Assembly (NCBI RefSeq): GCF_000016525.1
Contig: NC_009515.1
Coordinates: forward strand, 956,501 to 1,020,500
From: Methanobrevibacter smithii ATCC 35061
Lineage (GTDB): Archaea; Methanobacteriota; Methanobacteria; Methanobacteriales; Methanobacteriaceae
Length of the DNA stretch: 64,000 bases
Reading direction: 5' to 3'
Of this stretch, positions 38,425 through 48,449 are shown in pieces (position 1 is the stretch's first letter; every line of letters starts with the position of its first letter). The position numbers and the translations under genes were made by a program. Below the pieces are notes generated by a model. It had not been told where the DNA came from, ran no database searches, and saw nothing but the letters and a program-made list of their open reading frames with translations.

Positions 38425-39360
38425 ATGGCAGTTTGTTTACCTGACACCCAAGATGATACTCCCAGCATACCTATCAAATTAACAAGAGTAGGTGTAACCG
38501 GAGTTAAAAAATTATTGCAACTCGAAAGAAATAACAAAAGACCTATAATTTTAGTACCTACATTTGATGCATTTGTAGATTTACCAAACGATCAAAAGGG
38601 AGTGCATATGTCTAGAAACCCTGAAGCAATCAGTGAAGTATTAGACGAAGTAGCTAATGACAGTTCAGTGGAAGTAGAAACATTATGTGCTAAAATCGTA
38701 AGTAAAATGATGTCCAAACACGAATATGCAAAACGTGTTGAAATATCAATGACTACTGATTATATGTTTATGAAAGAATCACCTGTAACCAAAAATAAAA
38801 CACAGGAAATGGCTAAACTTAAAGCTAAAGCTGTAGGTTACAGAGAAGACGGTGAAATTAAAATTAGAAAAAGTATTGGTGCTGAAGTTATCGGAATGAC
38901 TGTTTGCCCATGTGCACAGGAATCTGTGAAAGAATCTGACAAAAACAAATTGTTGGAATTTTTAGACGAAGAAACTACACAAAAAGTATTAGATACTGTA
39001 ACTTTTGCTTCCCATAATCAGAGAGGAGTTGGAACTTTATTAATCGAAGTTCCGGAAGACAGGGAAGTTAAAGGTGAAGACATCATAGAAATAATTGAAG
39101 AATCCATGAGCTCTCCTGTATGTGAATTATTAAAAAGACCTGATGAAAATGCTACAGTTTTAAATGCTCATAAAAAACCTGTTTTTGTTGAAGACTGTGT
39201 AAGAAACATGATGGAAAAAATAGCTAAAAAATATGCTGATTTTCCTGAAGACACCATAATCACTTCACGTCAAGAGAATCATGAAAGTATCCACAGACAC
39301 AATGCTTTTGCAGAAAAAGTAACAACAATGGGCGAATTAAAAGAAGAGTTAAGGATATGA
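38425..39360 (+). CDS. mptA: GTP cyclohydrolase MptA (methanopterin synthesis)
   Basis: MptA opens the GTP ring as the first step of tetrahydromethanopterin synthesis and uses Fe(II). The 311-residue protein shows the family start DTQDDTPSIPIKLTRVGVTGVKKL, GVHMSRNPEAISEV and the metal-site segment GMTVCPCAQE. GAGGT precedes the ATG, and a TATA-like AATATATAAG lies about 60 bases upstream. It begins a three-gene group with an unknown gene and cofG. Confidence 0.95.
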   Translation: MAVCLPDTQDDTPSIPIKLTRVGVTGVKKLLQLERNNKRPIILVPTFDAFVDLPNDQKGVHMSRNPEAISEVLDEVANDSSVEVETLCAKIVSKMMSKHEYAKRVEISMTTDYMFMKESPVTKNKTQEMAKLKAKAVGYREDGEIKIRKSIGAEVIGMTVCPCAQESVKESDKNKLLEFLDEETTQKVLDTVTFASHNQRGVGTLLIEVPEDREVKGEDIIEIIEESMSSPVCELLKRPDENATVLNAHKKPVFVEDCVRNMMEKIAKKYADFPEDTIITSRQENHESIHRHNAFAEKVTTMGELKEELRI

Positions 39361-39364
39361 TTAA

Positions 39365-39805
39365 ATGCAAAAGTTTTATGAAGTAGCAGGAGAAGTGATG
39401 GGGTTTTTTGATGCATTCAAAGGATCAAGACCTGCAATTAACAATGAAAAAATCTTAATCGTCAGAGGAAGATCAAGAAAAACATTAGATATTAATGACT
39501 TTAACTCAAAGCTTGATGAAATTGGAAGCATAATAAACGGTAAAGAAATCGAATCCAATTCTGCAAAAATCGCCAAACTTTTAGAAATTGGTGATAAAAG
39601 TATACAGGAAAGCGAAGGCCAAACAGGAAATATAGACAAACATGGCTTAGAAAGAATGCAAGAAGAGCTTGAAGCCATTGGTCTTGTAGTTGAATACAAA
39701 GCTTTCGAATTACCTTGCTGTTATGCTGTAATTGCAATATGGCAGGACAAACATGGATATCCTCCATTATATGTTGAAGTAACAGTTTCAGAAAAAGAAG
39801 AATAG
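39365..39805 (+). CDS. conserved archaeal protein of unknown function (DUF2120-like)
   Basis: A 146-residue soluble protein that I think belongs to the archaeal DUF2120 family. It has EKILIVRGRSRKTLDIND near residues 29-46, two cysteines together (ELPCCYAVIAIW) and a strong C-terminal strand. No known catalytic motif is seen. Two starts are possible: ATG at 39365 (after AAGGA) and ATG at 39398 (after AGGAG). It lies four bases after mptA and three before cofG, so a role in pterin or F420 synthesis is possible; this is inference from position. Confidence 0.8.
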   Translation: MQKFYEVAGEVMGFFDAFKGSRPAINNEKILIVRGRSRKTLDINDFNSKLDEIGSIINGKEIESNSAKIAKLLEIGDKSIQESEGQTGNIDKHGLERMQEELEAIGLVVEYKAFELPCCYAVIAIWQDKHGYPPLYVEVTVSEKEE

Positions 39806-39808
39806 GTC

Positions 39809-40891
39809 ATGCAAAGAAAAGAAAAAATTCTCCAGATATTAGAATCAACTGACAACCAAATCATTGATTTCATGAATAAAGCATCAAAATACAGGGAGAA
39901 TAATCTTATTACATATTCCAAAAATATTTTCATTCCATTAACTGAAATCTGTAAAAACGATTGCGGTTACTGTAATTTTAAAAAAACTCCAGATGATCCA
40001 AGTGCAATTATTCTAAAAACAAAAGAAGAAGTATTGGCTAGTTTGAAAGAAGCTGAAAGATATGGGTGCAGTGAAGCTTTATTTACATTTGGAGAAGATG
40101 CTGATGAAGAAGAATCAGTACAGCAAAAATTAGCTGAATTCGGATATGAAAATATTGTAGATTATGTTTTTGATATCTGTAAAATGACTTTGGAAGAAAC
40201 TAGCTTATTGCCTCACACAAATGGAGGTAATTTTAGCTATGAAAGTCTAAAAAAGCTAAAGGAAGTTAACGCTTCTATGGGTATGATGCTTGAAAGCACA
40301 TCTGTCAGATTAATGAACACAGTAGCACACAATAAAAGCCCAGGTAAAAATCCTGAAATCAGATTAAAAACAATATCAAATGCCGGAAAACTTAAAATAC
40401 CATATACAACAGGAATTTTAATTGGAATTGGTGAGACCAAAGAAGAAATAGCCGACTCATTATTAGCTATCAGGGATTTATATGATAAATACGGCCATAT
40501 TCAGGAAGTAATTATTCAAAACTTCACCACCAGCCCCGGAATTGAAATGGAAAACTGGGAAGAACCTACTTTTTTAGATATGGTAAGAACAGTAATAGCA
40601 GGGAAGCTGTTATTTAGGGATACTGATGTTAGCATTCAAGTTCCGCCTAATTTAAACCATGACACTGCCCAGATATTTTTACTTTGCGGTGCAGATGATT
40701 GGGGAGGAGTTTCTCCAGTAAGTCCTGATTATGTAAATCCAACATCCCCATGGCCAACTCTAGATGAATTAAACAGACTAACACAGGATGCAGGATTTGA
40801 ATTAATCGAAAGAATGTGTGTTTATGAAAAATATGTTAATGATAAATGGCTAAATGAAACACTGCTTGAAAAAATAGCTAATTTATCCTAG
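39809..40891 (+). CDS. cofG: F420 precursor synthase subunit CofG
   Basis: CofG, with CofH, makes the 7,8-didemethyl-8-hydroxy-5-deazariboflavin ring of coenzyme F420. It is a radical SAM enzyme: CX3CX2C is at C48, C52 and C55 (ICKNDCGYCNF). PHTNGGNFSYESL and MGMMLESTS follow, typical of CofG. The 360-residue length is usual. It ends 14 bases inside the convergent wyosine gene. Confidence 0.95.
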   Translation: MQRKEKILQILESTDNQIIDFMNKASKYRENNLITYSKNIFIPLTEICKNDCGYCNFKKTPDDPSAIILKTKEEVLASLKEAERYGCSEALFTFGEDADEEESVQQKLAEFGYENIVDYVFDICKMTLEETSLLPHTNGGNFSYESLKKLKEVNASMGMMLESTSVRLMNTVAHNKSPGKNPEIRLKTISNAGKLKIPYTTGILIGIGETKEEIADSLLAIRDLYDKYGHIQEVIIQNFTTSPGIEMENWEEPTFLDMVRTVIAGKLLFRDTDVSIQVPPNLNHDTAQIFLLCGADDWGGVSPVSPDYVNPTSPWPTLDELNRLTQDAGFELIERMCVYEKYVNDKWLNETLLEKIANLS

Positions 40892-41615
40892 CATCACACA
40901 CCACATGAAATACTCCCGGAGAGTATTTCTTAACCTTATTTAATTTTAAAAATTCCACCGACCTATCTCCAGCCACTTCTTTAATCCTGTTTATCGGACG
41001 GGTATCCATTAATTTTTCGGGAACTGTTTCATGATAATGAATAACTCCACCTTTGTTCAGGCTGTCAATAGCTGTCTTTAAATAATGATGCGTTGTTTTT
41101 ACATAACCCATTATAATTCTATCTGCACTATACTCTGGAGTTATGTCCATGCAATCCCCAAGTAAAGGTATAATATTGTTTATTTTATTTAATTTAATAT
41201 TTTCTTTCAAATAATGAAATGAATTGGGATTAATTTCAATTGAATAAACTTGTTTTGCATTGCTGTGAACTCCTATCGGAATTGAAAAATAACCTATTCC
41301 TGCAAACATATCAATAACAGTTTCATTATCTTCAACAAGTTTAGCTATTCTTATTCGCTCGTTGTTATTTCCTTTTGACCACATTACTTTTTTTAAATCC
41401 AATTTAAAAAGACATCCATTTTCCTTATTGATTGTTTCAGTATCCTCACCATACAATAATTTTATAACAGGTTCCCTTTTAGTCCCATGAATATGGTCAA
41501 CTTTCATGACAGTTTTTACTTTATGTTTATCTGAAAGTTCTTTTAACTGTTTATCTGATTGTACAATGAATTTATTATCCAATATTAAAATATTGCCTAT
41601 TTTTTTCCATTTCAT
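40878..41615 (-). CDS. taw2: tRNA wyosine aminocarboxypropyl transferase Taw2-like
   Basis: A class I SAM protein of the Trm5/Tyw2 (Met-10) family, about 245 residues. GTKREPVIKLLYG precedes the SAM site VIDMFAGIGYFSIPIG (near residue 97). Where Trm5 has NLP, this has RIIMGYVKTTHHYL, which points to Tyw2/Taw2. That enzyme transfers the aminocarboxypropyl group to 4-demethylwyosine at G37 of tRNA-Phe. I use the ATG at 41615, with GGAG eight bases before; the longest frame begins with TTG. Trm5 remains the alternative. Confidence 0.83.
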   Translation of the reverse strand: MKWKKIGNILILDNKFIVQSDKQLKELSDKHKVKTVMKVDHIHGTKREPVIKLLYGEDTETINKENGCLFKLDLKKVMWSKGNNNERIRIAKLVEDNETVIDMFAGIGYFSIPIGVHSNAKQVYSIEINPNSFHYLKENIKLNKINNIIPLLGDCMDITPEYSADRIIMGYVKTTHHYLKTAIDSLNKGGVIHYHETVPEKLMDTRPINRIKEVAGDRSVEFLKLNKVKKYSPGVFHVVCDARIN

Positions 41616-41745
41616 TAACAAAGCTCCATTAAAGTATCTTAAAAAGAAAACTTTATATATGTAAATACATAATGTATTATTAGTTAGTTTATACTAATTA
41701 ATTGATTCTGATTTTATAAATATTAATAATTAAAATAATTACGTG

Positions 41746-41755
41746 TTTATATAAG
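41746..41755 (+). promoter_or_regulatory. psmB TATA box
   Basis: TTTATATAAG with an expected start near 41775 and a leader of about 50 bases ending in GAGGTG. The divergent taw2 gene has a TATATAAAG box on the minus strand in the same 208-bp gap. Confidence 0.5.
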
Positions 41756-41823
41756 ATTTATGTATAACCTACAATATAGTTGAAAAATACAAATATTTTA
41801 AATACTTACATGAGGTGTTTAAC

Positions 41824-42438
41824 ATGGATGATAAAATATTAGAAGGTACAACAACTGTAGGAATAACCTGTAAAGATGGTGTTGTATTTGCTAGCGAAAG
41901 AAGAGCTAGTATGGGAAACCTTGTAGCTCATAAAGTCGCAGAAAAAATATTTAAAATAAATGATCATATCGTAACAACCATTGCTGGTAGTGTCGGAGAT
42001 GCTCAAAATTTAATGAAAATAATTGAAGCAGAAGTTTCTCTTTATCAAATGAGAAACAATGACAAAATAAGTGTAAAAGCTGCCGCATCAGTAACAGCAA
42101 ACATTTTACGTTCCGGACCAATGTATGTGCAAACATTACTTGGAGGAATGGACGGAGATAAACCTTCACTATACTCCCTTGACCCTGCCGGAGGTATGAT
42201 TGAAGATACATACATATCCACAGGATCAGGTTCTATTGTAGCATATGGTGTTCTCGAAGACAGATACCATGAAGAAATTACAACTGATGAAGGATTAGAA
42301 ATAGCTGTAAGAGCTATCAAAGCTGCTAGCGAACGTGACACATTTTCAGGAAATGGATATTTAGTAGCTAAAGTAACTAAAGACGGCTTTGAAATGTTAG
42401 ATAAGGAAAAGGTTAATGATATTGTAGCGAAAATATAA
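41824..42438 (+). CDS. psmB: proteasome beta subunit
   Basis: The catalytic subunit of the archaeal 20S proteasome, 204 residues. A short propeptide MDDKILEG is cut before T9 (TTTVGITCKDG), the N-terminal nucleophile. The lysine in VFASERRASMGNLVAHK and the segment TTIAGSVGDA are typical. The frame opens with GTG at 41815, but the ATG at 41824 has GAGGTG six bases before it, so I use that. Confidence 0.96.
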   Translation: MDDKILEGTTTVGITCKDGVVFASERRASMGNLVAHKVAEKIFKINDHIVTTIAGSVGDAQNLMKIIEAEVSLYQMRNNDKISVKAAASVTANILRSGPMYVQTLLGGMDGDKPSLYSLDPAGGMIEDTYISTGSGSIVAYGVLEDRYHEEITTDEGLEIAVRAIKAASERDTFSGNGYLVAKVTKDGFEMLDKEKVNDIVAKI

Positions 42439-42482
42439 AGACTATTTTTCATAACTAACTACTTTTTATATAAATAGTGTGA

Positions 42483-42556
42483 ATAGTTTATGAAGTTTTA
42501 ACTAATTATAGCAAACAAGCTTTTTCATGAACTATATTTACACAATACTTTTTTTT
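42483..42556 (+). promoter_or_regulatory. leader hairpin and U-tract before aCPSF1
   Basis: ATAGTTTATGAA (42483-42494) pairs with TTCATGAACTAT (42524-42535) over twelve positions, with one G-U pair. A run of eight T follows at 42549-42556, 11 bases before the start codon of the next gene. A TATA-like TTTTTATATAAATA lies at about 42462-42475. The T run looks like the signals at which aCPSF1 itself ends transcription. Confidence 0.5.
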
Positions 42557-42567
42557 GAAGGGATTAT

Positions 42568-44478
42568 ATGACTTCAGAGATTTTAGAAGATATCAAAAAA
42601 GAAATAATGGACAAGTTACCAAAAAATGCTCAGGTTTCAAAAGTTGAATTTGAAGGTCCTGAAGTGGTACTTTACACCAAAAACCCAGAAATTATAACTG
42701 ACAACGGCGATCTTATACGATCATTAGCTAAAGAACTTAGAAAAAGAATCATTATCAGATCTGATAAAAGTGCATTATTAGGTCCTGAAGAAACCATTAA
42801 AAAAGTTCATGAAATAGTTCCGGAAGGAGCAGAAATTACAGACATTTACTTTGATACAGTTACCTGCGAAGTAGTTATAACTGCAAAAAAACCAGGGCTT
42901 GTTATTGGAAAATATGGTGTGACCTCCAGAACAATCGTTAAAAATACCGGATGGGCACCTAAAATTTTGAGAACACCCCCAATAAGCTCTGATGTTATTG
43001 GAAAAATCAGAACTACACTAAAAAACAGCAGCAAAGACAGGAAAAAAATGTTGCAGCGTCTCGGTAGACAGATACATCAGGGCACTAAACATCCTAATGA
43101 TTGGGCCAGAGTAACCTCAATGGGCGGTTTTAAAGAAGTCGGACGTTCTTCCATGCTTTTACAAACTCCAAACAGTAGAGTATTATTGGATTGTGGTGTT
43201 AATGTAGCTGCATCTGACAACAAAAATGCATTTCCATACTTGAATGTTCCTGAATTTTCAATTGAGGAATTGGATGCAGTCATTATTTCACACGCTCACC
43301 TGGATCACTGTGGATTTGTGCCATACCTTTATCATTATGGATATGAAGGTCCTATTTACTGTACAACTCCAACAAGAGATTTGACAACACTTTTACAACT
43401 TGATCACTTGGATATTGCTCACAGAGAAGGAAATCCTTTACCATTTAATGTAAAACATGTGCAAAAAGCTATTAAACATACAATAACCTTAGATTACGGT
43501 GAAGTAACTGATATCTCACCAGATATTAGATTAACACTCCATAATGCAGGCCACATCTTAGGTTCAGCTATTTCACATATGCATATTGGTGACGGAGCTC
43601 ACAATTTAGTTTATACTGGAGATTTCAAGTATGAAAGAAGCAGATTACTTGAACCTGCAACATTCAGATTCCCACGTGCTGAAACTGTAATTATGGAAAG
43701 TACCTATGGTGGCCGTGAAGACATACAGCCTTCAAGAAACTCTGCAGAAAAAGAAATGATGAAAACCATCTATAAAACTTTAAAACGTGGCGGAAAAGTT
43801 TTAGTTCCAGTATTTGCTGTAGGAAGGGCGCAGGAACTTATGGTAGTACTTGAGGAATACATGAGACATGGAATGATTGATGAAGTTCCTATTTACATTG
43901 ACGGTATGATCTGGGAAGCTACAGCTATCCATACTGCAAGACCAGAATATTTAAGTAAAGACTTGAGAGATCAAATATTCCACATGGGCAGAAATCCGTT
44001 TATCTCAGATATGTTTAACAAAGTTCAAAATCTTGACCAAAGAAAAGATATTGTTGAAAGCAACAGTCCGGCAATTATTTTATCCACATCAGGTATGTTA
44101 ACTAGAGGTAATTCTGTTGAATACTTCAAATGGTTATGTGAAGATGACAGAAACACATTAATATTTGTAGGATACCAATCTGAAGGTTCATTAGGTAGAA
44201 GAATCCAAAAAGGATGGAAAGAAGTGCCTCTTGAAGAAGACAATAAAACAAAAGTATTCAATGTTAAAATGGAAATTAAAACTATCAACGGATTTAGTGG
44301 ACACTCCAACAGACGCCAATTAATGGATTATGTAAAAAGACTTAATCCAAGACCGGATAAAGTTATTACTTGTCATGGAGACCCTTATAAAACAACAGAC
44401 TTAGCTTCATCAATACACAGAAGTTATAAAATTGAAACTAAAAGTCCTGTGAATTTAGATAGTGTAAGAATACACTAA
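42568..44478 (+). CDS. aCPSF1, beta-CASP ribonuclease for transcription termination
   Basis: The archaeal CPSF73-like nuclease (aCPSF1/FttA) cuts nascent RNA behind U-rich tracts and ends transcription. The 636-residue protein begins with two KH-type RNA-binding regions (residues 1-150, with [20 protein letters not shown]). The metallo-beta-lactamase motif HAHLDHCGF follows near 242, then the beta-CASP domain, with SGHSN and ITCHGDPY near the end. GAAGGGAT precedes the ATG. Confidence 0.96.
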   Translation: MTSEILEDIKKEIMDKLPKNAQVSKVEFEGPEVVLYTKNPEIITDNGDLIRSLAKELRKRIIIRSDKSALLGPEETIKKVHEIVPEGAEITDIYFDTVTCEVVITAKKPGLVIGKYGVTSRTIVKNTGWAPKILRTPPISSDVIGKIRTTLKNSSKDRKKMLQRLGRQIHQGTKHPNDWARVTSMGGFKEVGRSSMLLQTPNSRVLLDCGVNVAASDNKNAFPYLNVPEFSIEELDAVIISHAHLDHCGFVPYLYHYGYEGPIYCTTPTRDLTTLLQLDHLDIAHREGNPLPFNVKHVQKAIKHTITLDYGEVTDISPDIRLTLHNAGHILGSAISHMHIGDGAHNLVYTGDFKYERSRLLEPATFRFPRAETVIMESTYGGREDIQPSRNSAEKEMMKTIYKTLKRGGKVLVPVFAVGRAQELMVVLEEYMRHGMIDEVPIYIDGMIWEATAIHTARPEYLSKDLRDQIFHMGRNPFISDMFNKVQNLDQRKDIVESNSPAIILSTSGMLTRGNSVEYFKWLCEDDRNTLIFVGYQSEGSLGRRIQKGWKEVPLEEDNKTKVFNVKMEIKTINGFSGHSNRRQLMDYVKRLNPRPDKVITCHGDPYKTTDLASSIHRSYKIETKSPVNLDSVRIH

Positions 44479-44569
44479 TAAATAAATACTAATTGAAATA
44501 AATATAGTAATATAATTTAAATTTTTATTGATTTTAAAAAAAATAAAAATACCACTAGGTGTTAAAAAA

Positions 44570-45589
44570 ATGGTTACTTATTCAGAATCCGGTGTTGATA
44601 TTGATCTTGAAGCAGTTACTGTTTCAAAACTTGCATCAAAACTTAAATCAACACTGGAATATAGAGATATAATAACTGATAGCGGACATTATGCTGCTTT
44701 AGTTAGATTAGGTGATAAAGCTATTGCAATGAGTACTGATGGAGTAGGTAGTAAAATTTTAATTGCTGAAATGATGAATAAATATGATACTGTTGGTATA
44801 GATTGTATAGCTATGGTTGTAAATGATATTCTTTGTGTTGGTGCTGAACCAATAGCTTTAGTAGATTATCTTGCAGTGGAACAGCCTGATCCTGAAAGAG
44901 CTGAAGAAATAGCTGAAGGTCTTGTAACAGGAGCAAAAGAATCCAGAATTTCAATAATTGGTGGGGAAACTGCCTCACTTCCAGGAATAATAAAAGACTT
45001 TGATTTAGCCGGAACAGGAATAGGTTTTGTAGATGTTGATAAAATTATTACTGGAGAAGATATTGAAGCTGGAGATGTTTTAATAGGTATTGAAAGTAAT
45101 GGTATTCATTCAAACGGATACAGTTTAGCTAGAAAAGCATTGTTTGATGATGCAGGATTTTCAATTGATGACAAAATGCCTAACTGTGACACTACTATTG
45201 GAGAGGAATTAATAAGGCCAACTGAATTATATGTTAAACCAATAGTTGCTTTATTTAAAGAAGAATATGATATTCATGGATTAGCACATATAACTGGTGG
45301 AGGATTTACTAACCTTAGACGCTTGAAAAAAGGTGTCGGATATGATATTTATGACCTCCCAGAGGCTCCTGAAATATTCAAACTTATATATCAACAAAAT
45401 GTTCCTCTTGAAGAAATGTATAAAGTTTTCAATATGGGAATAGGTTTTGTTGTAATTACCAATGAAAATGAAGCTGAAAAAATAATGGAAACTTTGAAAG
45501 ACTACTGTAATTGCCAAATTATCGGTAAAGTAACTGATGATGAAAAAATTACCGTTAAAACTTTTGAAGGCAGTGAAGTTACATACTGA
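44570..45589 (+). CDS. purM: phosphoribosylformylglycinamidine cyclo-ligase
   Basis: PurM closes the imidazole ring in purine synthesis, using ATP. The 339-residue protein shows [40 protein letters not shown] and [12 protein letters not shown]. The frame opens at 44528, but the ATG at 44570 is preceded by AGGTG and matches the family start, so the shorter form is used. It lies between aCPSF1 and comC on the same strand. Confidence 0.95.
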   Translation: MVTYSESGVDIDLEAVTVSKLASKLKSTLEYRDIITDSGHYAALVRLGDKAIAMSTDGVGSKILIAEMMNKYDTVGIDCIAMVVNDILCVGAEPIALVDYLAVEQPDPERAEEIAEGLVTGAKESRISIIGGETASLPGIIKDFDLAGTGIGFVDVDKIITGEDIEAGDVLIGIESNGIHSNGYSLARKALFDDAGFSIDDKMPNCDTTIGEELIRPTELYVKPIVALFKEEYDIHGLAHITGGGFTNLRRLKKGVGYDIYDLPEAPEIFKLIYQQNVPLEEMYKVFNMGIGFVVITNENEAEKIMETLKDYCNCQIIGKVTDDEKITVKTFEGSEVTY

Positions 45590-45616
45590 TTCAATAACTA
45601 TAAGGAGAGTGAAAAA

Positions 45617-46645
45617 ATGAAAATAATGAAAGATAATGAAATAGCTCTTGTAAAAGAAATATTAAAAAAATTAGGAGCTAGTGAAGAAGACAGCGAATTG
45701 GTAGCAGAAGCTACAATTGATGCAGATTTAAAAGGATTTACTTCACATGGACTTGGTAGATTCCCACAATACTTAATTAGTATTGAATCAGGAACCATAA
45801 ACTTAAAAGACAACATAACTATTGAAAAAGAAACTCCTGCTATTGCTTTAATAAACGGTAACAGCGGATTCGGACAGGCTGTTGCATACAAAGCTATGAA
45901 ATTAGCTGTAAAAAAAGCTAAAGAAGTAGGTATCGGATGTGTGGGAGTACACAATTCAAACCACTTTGGAGTAACCGGATTTTACTCAGATATTGCAGTT
46001 AAAGAAGGTGTTATCGGAACTGTAATCGCAAATACTGACCCTGCAATTGCTCCATTTGGTGCAAGTGAAGCACTTATTGGAACAAACCCAATTGCTATTG
46101 GTATTCCAAGTGATTCCTACATTGCAGTAGATATGGCTACATCAGTTACTGCACGTGGAAAAATATTAGAATCAAAAAGAAAAGGATTGGAATTACCTGA
46201 AGGTTGGGCACTTGACAAAGACGGAAACCCAACAACTGATCCTGAAGCTGCTCTTGAAGGTTCAATTTTAGCATTCGGTGGATTTAAAGGATATGCATTA
46301 GCATTTATGATTGAAATTTTAACCGGACCTTTAGTAAATGCAGAATACGGAAAAGGAGTAACAGGTACAGCTTCACCAACTAAAAACTGTACAAAAGGAG
46401 ATTTATACATAGCTATTGATCCAAGCAAATTCGGTTCACTAGAAGATTTCAAAGCAAAAACTACAGATTTCTGTAATCAAGCCAGAGCTGCAGGAGAAAA
46501 TGTTTCAATTCCAGGAGACTTAGAAGTTAAAAAAATAGCTAATGCTGAAGCTAATGGAATGGAAATAGATGAAAAATTATACGAACAATTGAAAGAAATC
46601 TGCGACGATTTAGATATTGACTTTGATTCATATTTAGAAGAATAA
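45617..46645 (+). CDS. comC: L-sulfolactate dehydrogenase
   Basis: ComC oxidises sulfolactate to sulfopyruvate in coenzyme M synthesis, and belongs to the malate/lactate dehydrogenase type 2 family. The 342-residue protein has LKGFTSHGLGRFPQYL, GCVGVHNSNHFGVTGFY and GTNPIAIGIPSDS, typical of this NAD-dependent group. AAGGAG precedes the ATG. Malate dehydrogenase is the alternative for the same family; comB at 29235 supports the coenzyme M role. Confidence 0.85.
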   Translation: MKIMKDNEIALVKEILKKLGASEEDSELVAEATIDADLKGFTSHGLGRFPQYLISIESGTINLKDNITIEKETPAIALINGNSGFGQAVAYKAMKLAVKKAKEVGIGCVGVHNSNHFGVTGFYSDIAVKEGVIGTVIANTDPAIAPFGASEALIGTNPIAIGIPSDSYIAVDMATSVTARGKILESKRKGLELPEGWALDKDGNPTTDPEAALEGSILAFGGFKGYALAFMIEILTGPLVNAEYGKGVTGTASPTKNCTKGDLYIAIDPSKFGSLEDFKAKTTDFCNQARAAGENVSIPGDLEVKKIANAEANGMEIDEKLYEQLKEICDDLDIDFDSYLEE

Positions 46646-46658
46646 TATTTATTCTTCC

Positions 46659-48446
46659 TTATTTTTTATATTTAGCATAAAAACCATCAGTGTCTGCATA
46701 TATTGCATAAAAACCATAATCTTCCGCTTTTTTCATTGCTCTTTTAATATATTGCCTACCCCATGAAGTAATAGCTTTTGCACATTCATAAGAGTACCAT
46801 CTGAAGCGAGGAAAACCATAAATACCATACATAGTATTAGCTAAACGTTTTATAGCCTGCTGTTGCACATCTAAAGTCTTTTTTTCAGTTGGATCAACAG
46901 ATGCTTTCATGGCTTTTTTAATTTTAAATCTTTCATTAAGAATTTTAGCTATAACTGACGGAATAAAACCTTTTGGCTCTTTTTTAAATTTTAAATCATG
47001 TTCCGGAGAAATATTGTAATCCTGTCTATTTTCAACATCTCCAATAACCAGCACGTCAGGAGAAATGTTTTTTGAAATAATTATGCTGGGATACAGACTT
47101 CTGAAATCGAACTGGACTAAATTTTCATGCAATCCAATTTCGGGTTCCTTAACATATCCTCCTTCATTGTCTTCCTCAGCAGCTCTAAGTGCAAAGTTTG
47201 AACCTCCAGGTTTATTTGGTACAATCTCATTGTCAAAATATGCTTCCTTAACTAAAAACCATTCAGCCTGTTGACCCGTAGCCATACGGCTTAAGTCAAA
47301 AAGAGGCTGACCAACAATACGAGTAAGTTCCAGGTTAAGCGGAAGTGTTTGCTGAGCGATTTTTAATGTAGATACAACATCATCTAAAGAATAATCAAAC
47401 AAATCATCTAATTCAGTTGAATCACTGTCCCAGTACTCCCAGATGTGTTCTCCAGGAACATCGATTTTTTCCTCACCAAATAATTCATAGTATACTCTCT
47501 CTAAAGTATATCTCTCCAAAGTCATGTATCTTCTCATAACAAGATATAAATCAACATGAATCAGTCCTTTAAAAGAAGCTGCATTTGCAAAACCCCTTCG
47601 AATAAATTTAATATTAGAATCATCCATTCCCAAATCCAACTCCAAACCATAAAGTTTAGCTCTGTCTTTAAGATATGGAAGGTCAAAATTATCAGAATTA
47701 TATCCTACAATAATATCAACATTGCTTTTTTTAACTATATCAATAAATGTTTCAATCATTTCCTTTTCAGATTCTACCTGATTAACAAAATCATCCCTAT
47801 CTTCAGAATTTGTTTTGGTTGAAATAACCTGATTTATTCCAAAATTACTGGCTACTCCAATCATGATTATCTCATCAACTTCAGAATTTGGCATCCCATG
47901 AGGATTTCTAACTTCCAAATCAAAACTTAAAATTCTAAAGTCCTGCAAATCATCATTCACTCTTTCAAGAGGTTTGGTAAGTTTAATAATTTCCAAATCG
48001 TGTTTTTTAGAATCCAAATTTAAAAATGAATCAATTTTTTCCCCGCAGGCTTTAACCTCAGTCATTGGAATAACATCACGATCAATTAAATATCTTCTGT
48101 AAAATGGAATATCATGTTCCCTTATATGATCCACAGAGTCCAAATCACGTAAAGCATCCCTGTTTTTAGCTAATTCCTGAGGATTTAAAAAAGTCACTTT
48201 TAAAAATGTTTTTTCCACCTGAAAATCCTTTTTAATAACTTCTTCAATATGCACATCATCTAAAGTATCAAGAATCTGTTTTTGACACTCTTTATCATCA
48301 TCTTTAGGAGCAACATACAAATAAGGCTCAAAGGTGTCATCTAACAAAACAATGTTTTTATCCTTATCTTTTGAAAATAAACGGATTACAGGCTTGTTTT
48401 CATAAGTAACATAGTCAATATCTAAAATAACAACGTTTTTTTCCAT
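46659..48446 (-). CDS. polB1: family B DNA polymerase, large part of split enzyme
   Basis: A 595-residue fragment with the 3'-5' exonuclease motifs (DLE at 176-178 in ILSFDLEV, GYNSDNFDLPYL, YSLDDV) and polymerase motifs A (FDFRSLYPS near 444), B (QQAIKRLANTMYGIYGF) and C (YADTDG at 583-588). The protein ends ten residues after motif C, so the rest of the palm and the thumb are missing. Methanobacteriales are known to have PolB as two genes, the small part lying elsewhere, so this is a natural split. It is convergent with comC. Confidence 0.95.
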   Translation of the reverse strand: MEKNVVILDIDYVTYENKPVIRLFSKDKDKNIVLLDDTFEPYLYVAPKDDDKECQKQILDTLDDVHIEEVIKKDFQVEKTFLKVTFLNPQELAKNRDALRDLDSVDHIREHDIPFYRRYLIDRDVIPMTEVKACGEKIDSFLNLDSKKHDLEIIKLTKPLERVNDDLQDFRILSFDLEVRNPHGMPNSEVDEIIMIGVASNFGINQVISTKTNSEDRDDFVNQVESEKEMIETFIDIVKKSNVDIIVGYNSDNFDLPYLKDRAKLYGLELDLGMDDSNIKFIRRGFANAASFKGLIHVDLYLVMRRYMTLERYTLERVYYELFGEEKIDVPGEHIWEYWDSDSTELDDLFDYSLDDVVSTLKIAQQTLPLNLELTRIVGQPLFDLSRMATGQQAEWFLVKEAYFDNEIVPNKPGGSNFALRAAEEDNEGGYVKEPEIGLHENLVQFDFRSLYPSIIISKNISPDVLVIGDVENRQDYNISPEHDLKFKKEPKGFIPSVIAKILNERFKIKKAMKASVDPTEKKTLDVQQQAIKRLANTMYGIYGFPRFRWYSYECAKAITSWGRQYIKRAMKKAEDYGFYAIYADTDGFYAKYKK

Positions 48447-48449
48447 TGT

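Noticed and set aside
44528-44569. Upstream extension of purM
   Set aside because: The extension is Lys/Ile-rich leader sequence, and AGGTG sits correctly before the ATG at 44570.
46659-48446. polB1 as a pseudogene truncated by mutation
   Set aside because: The split after motif C is known for Methanobacteriales.
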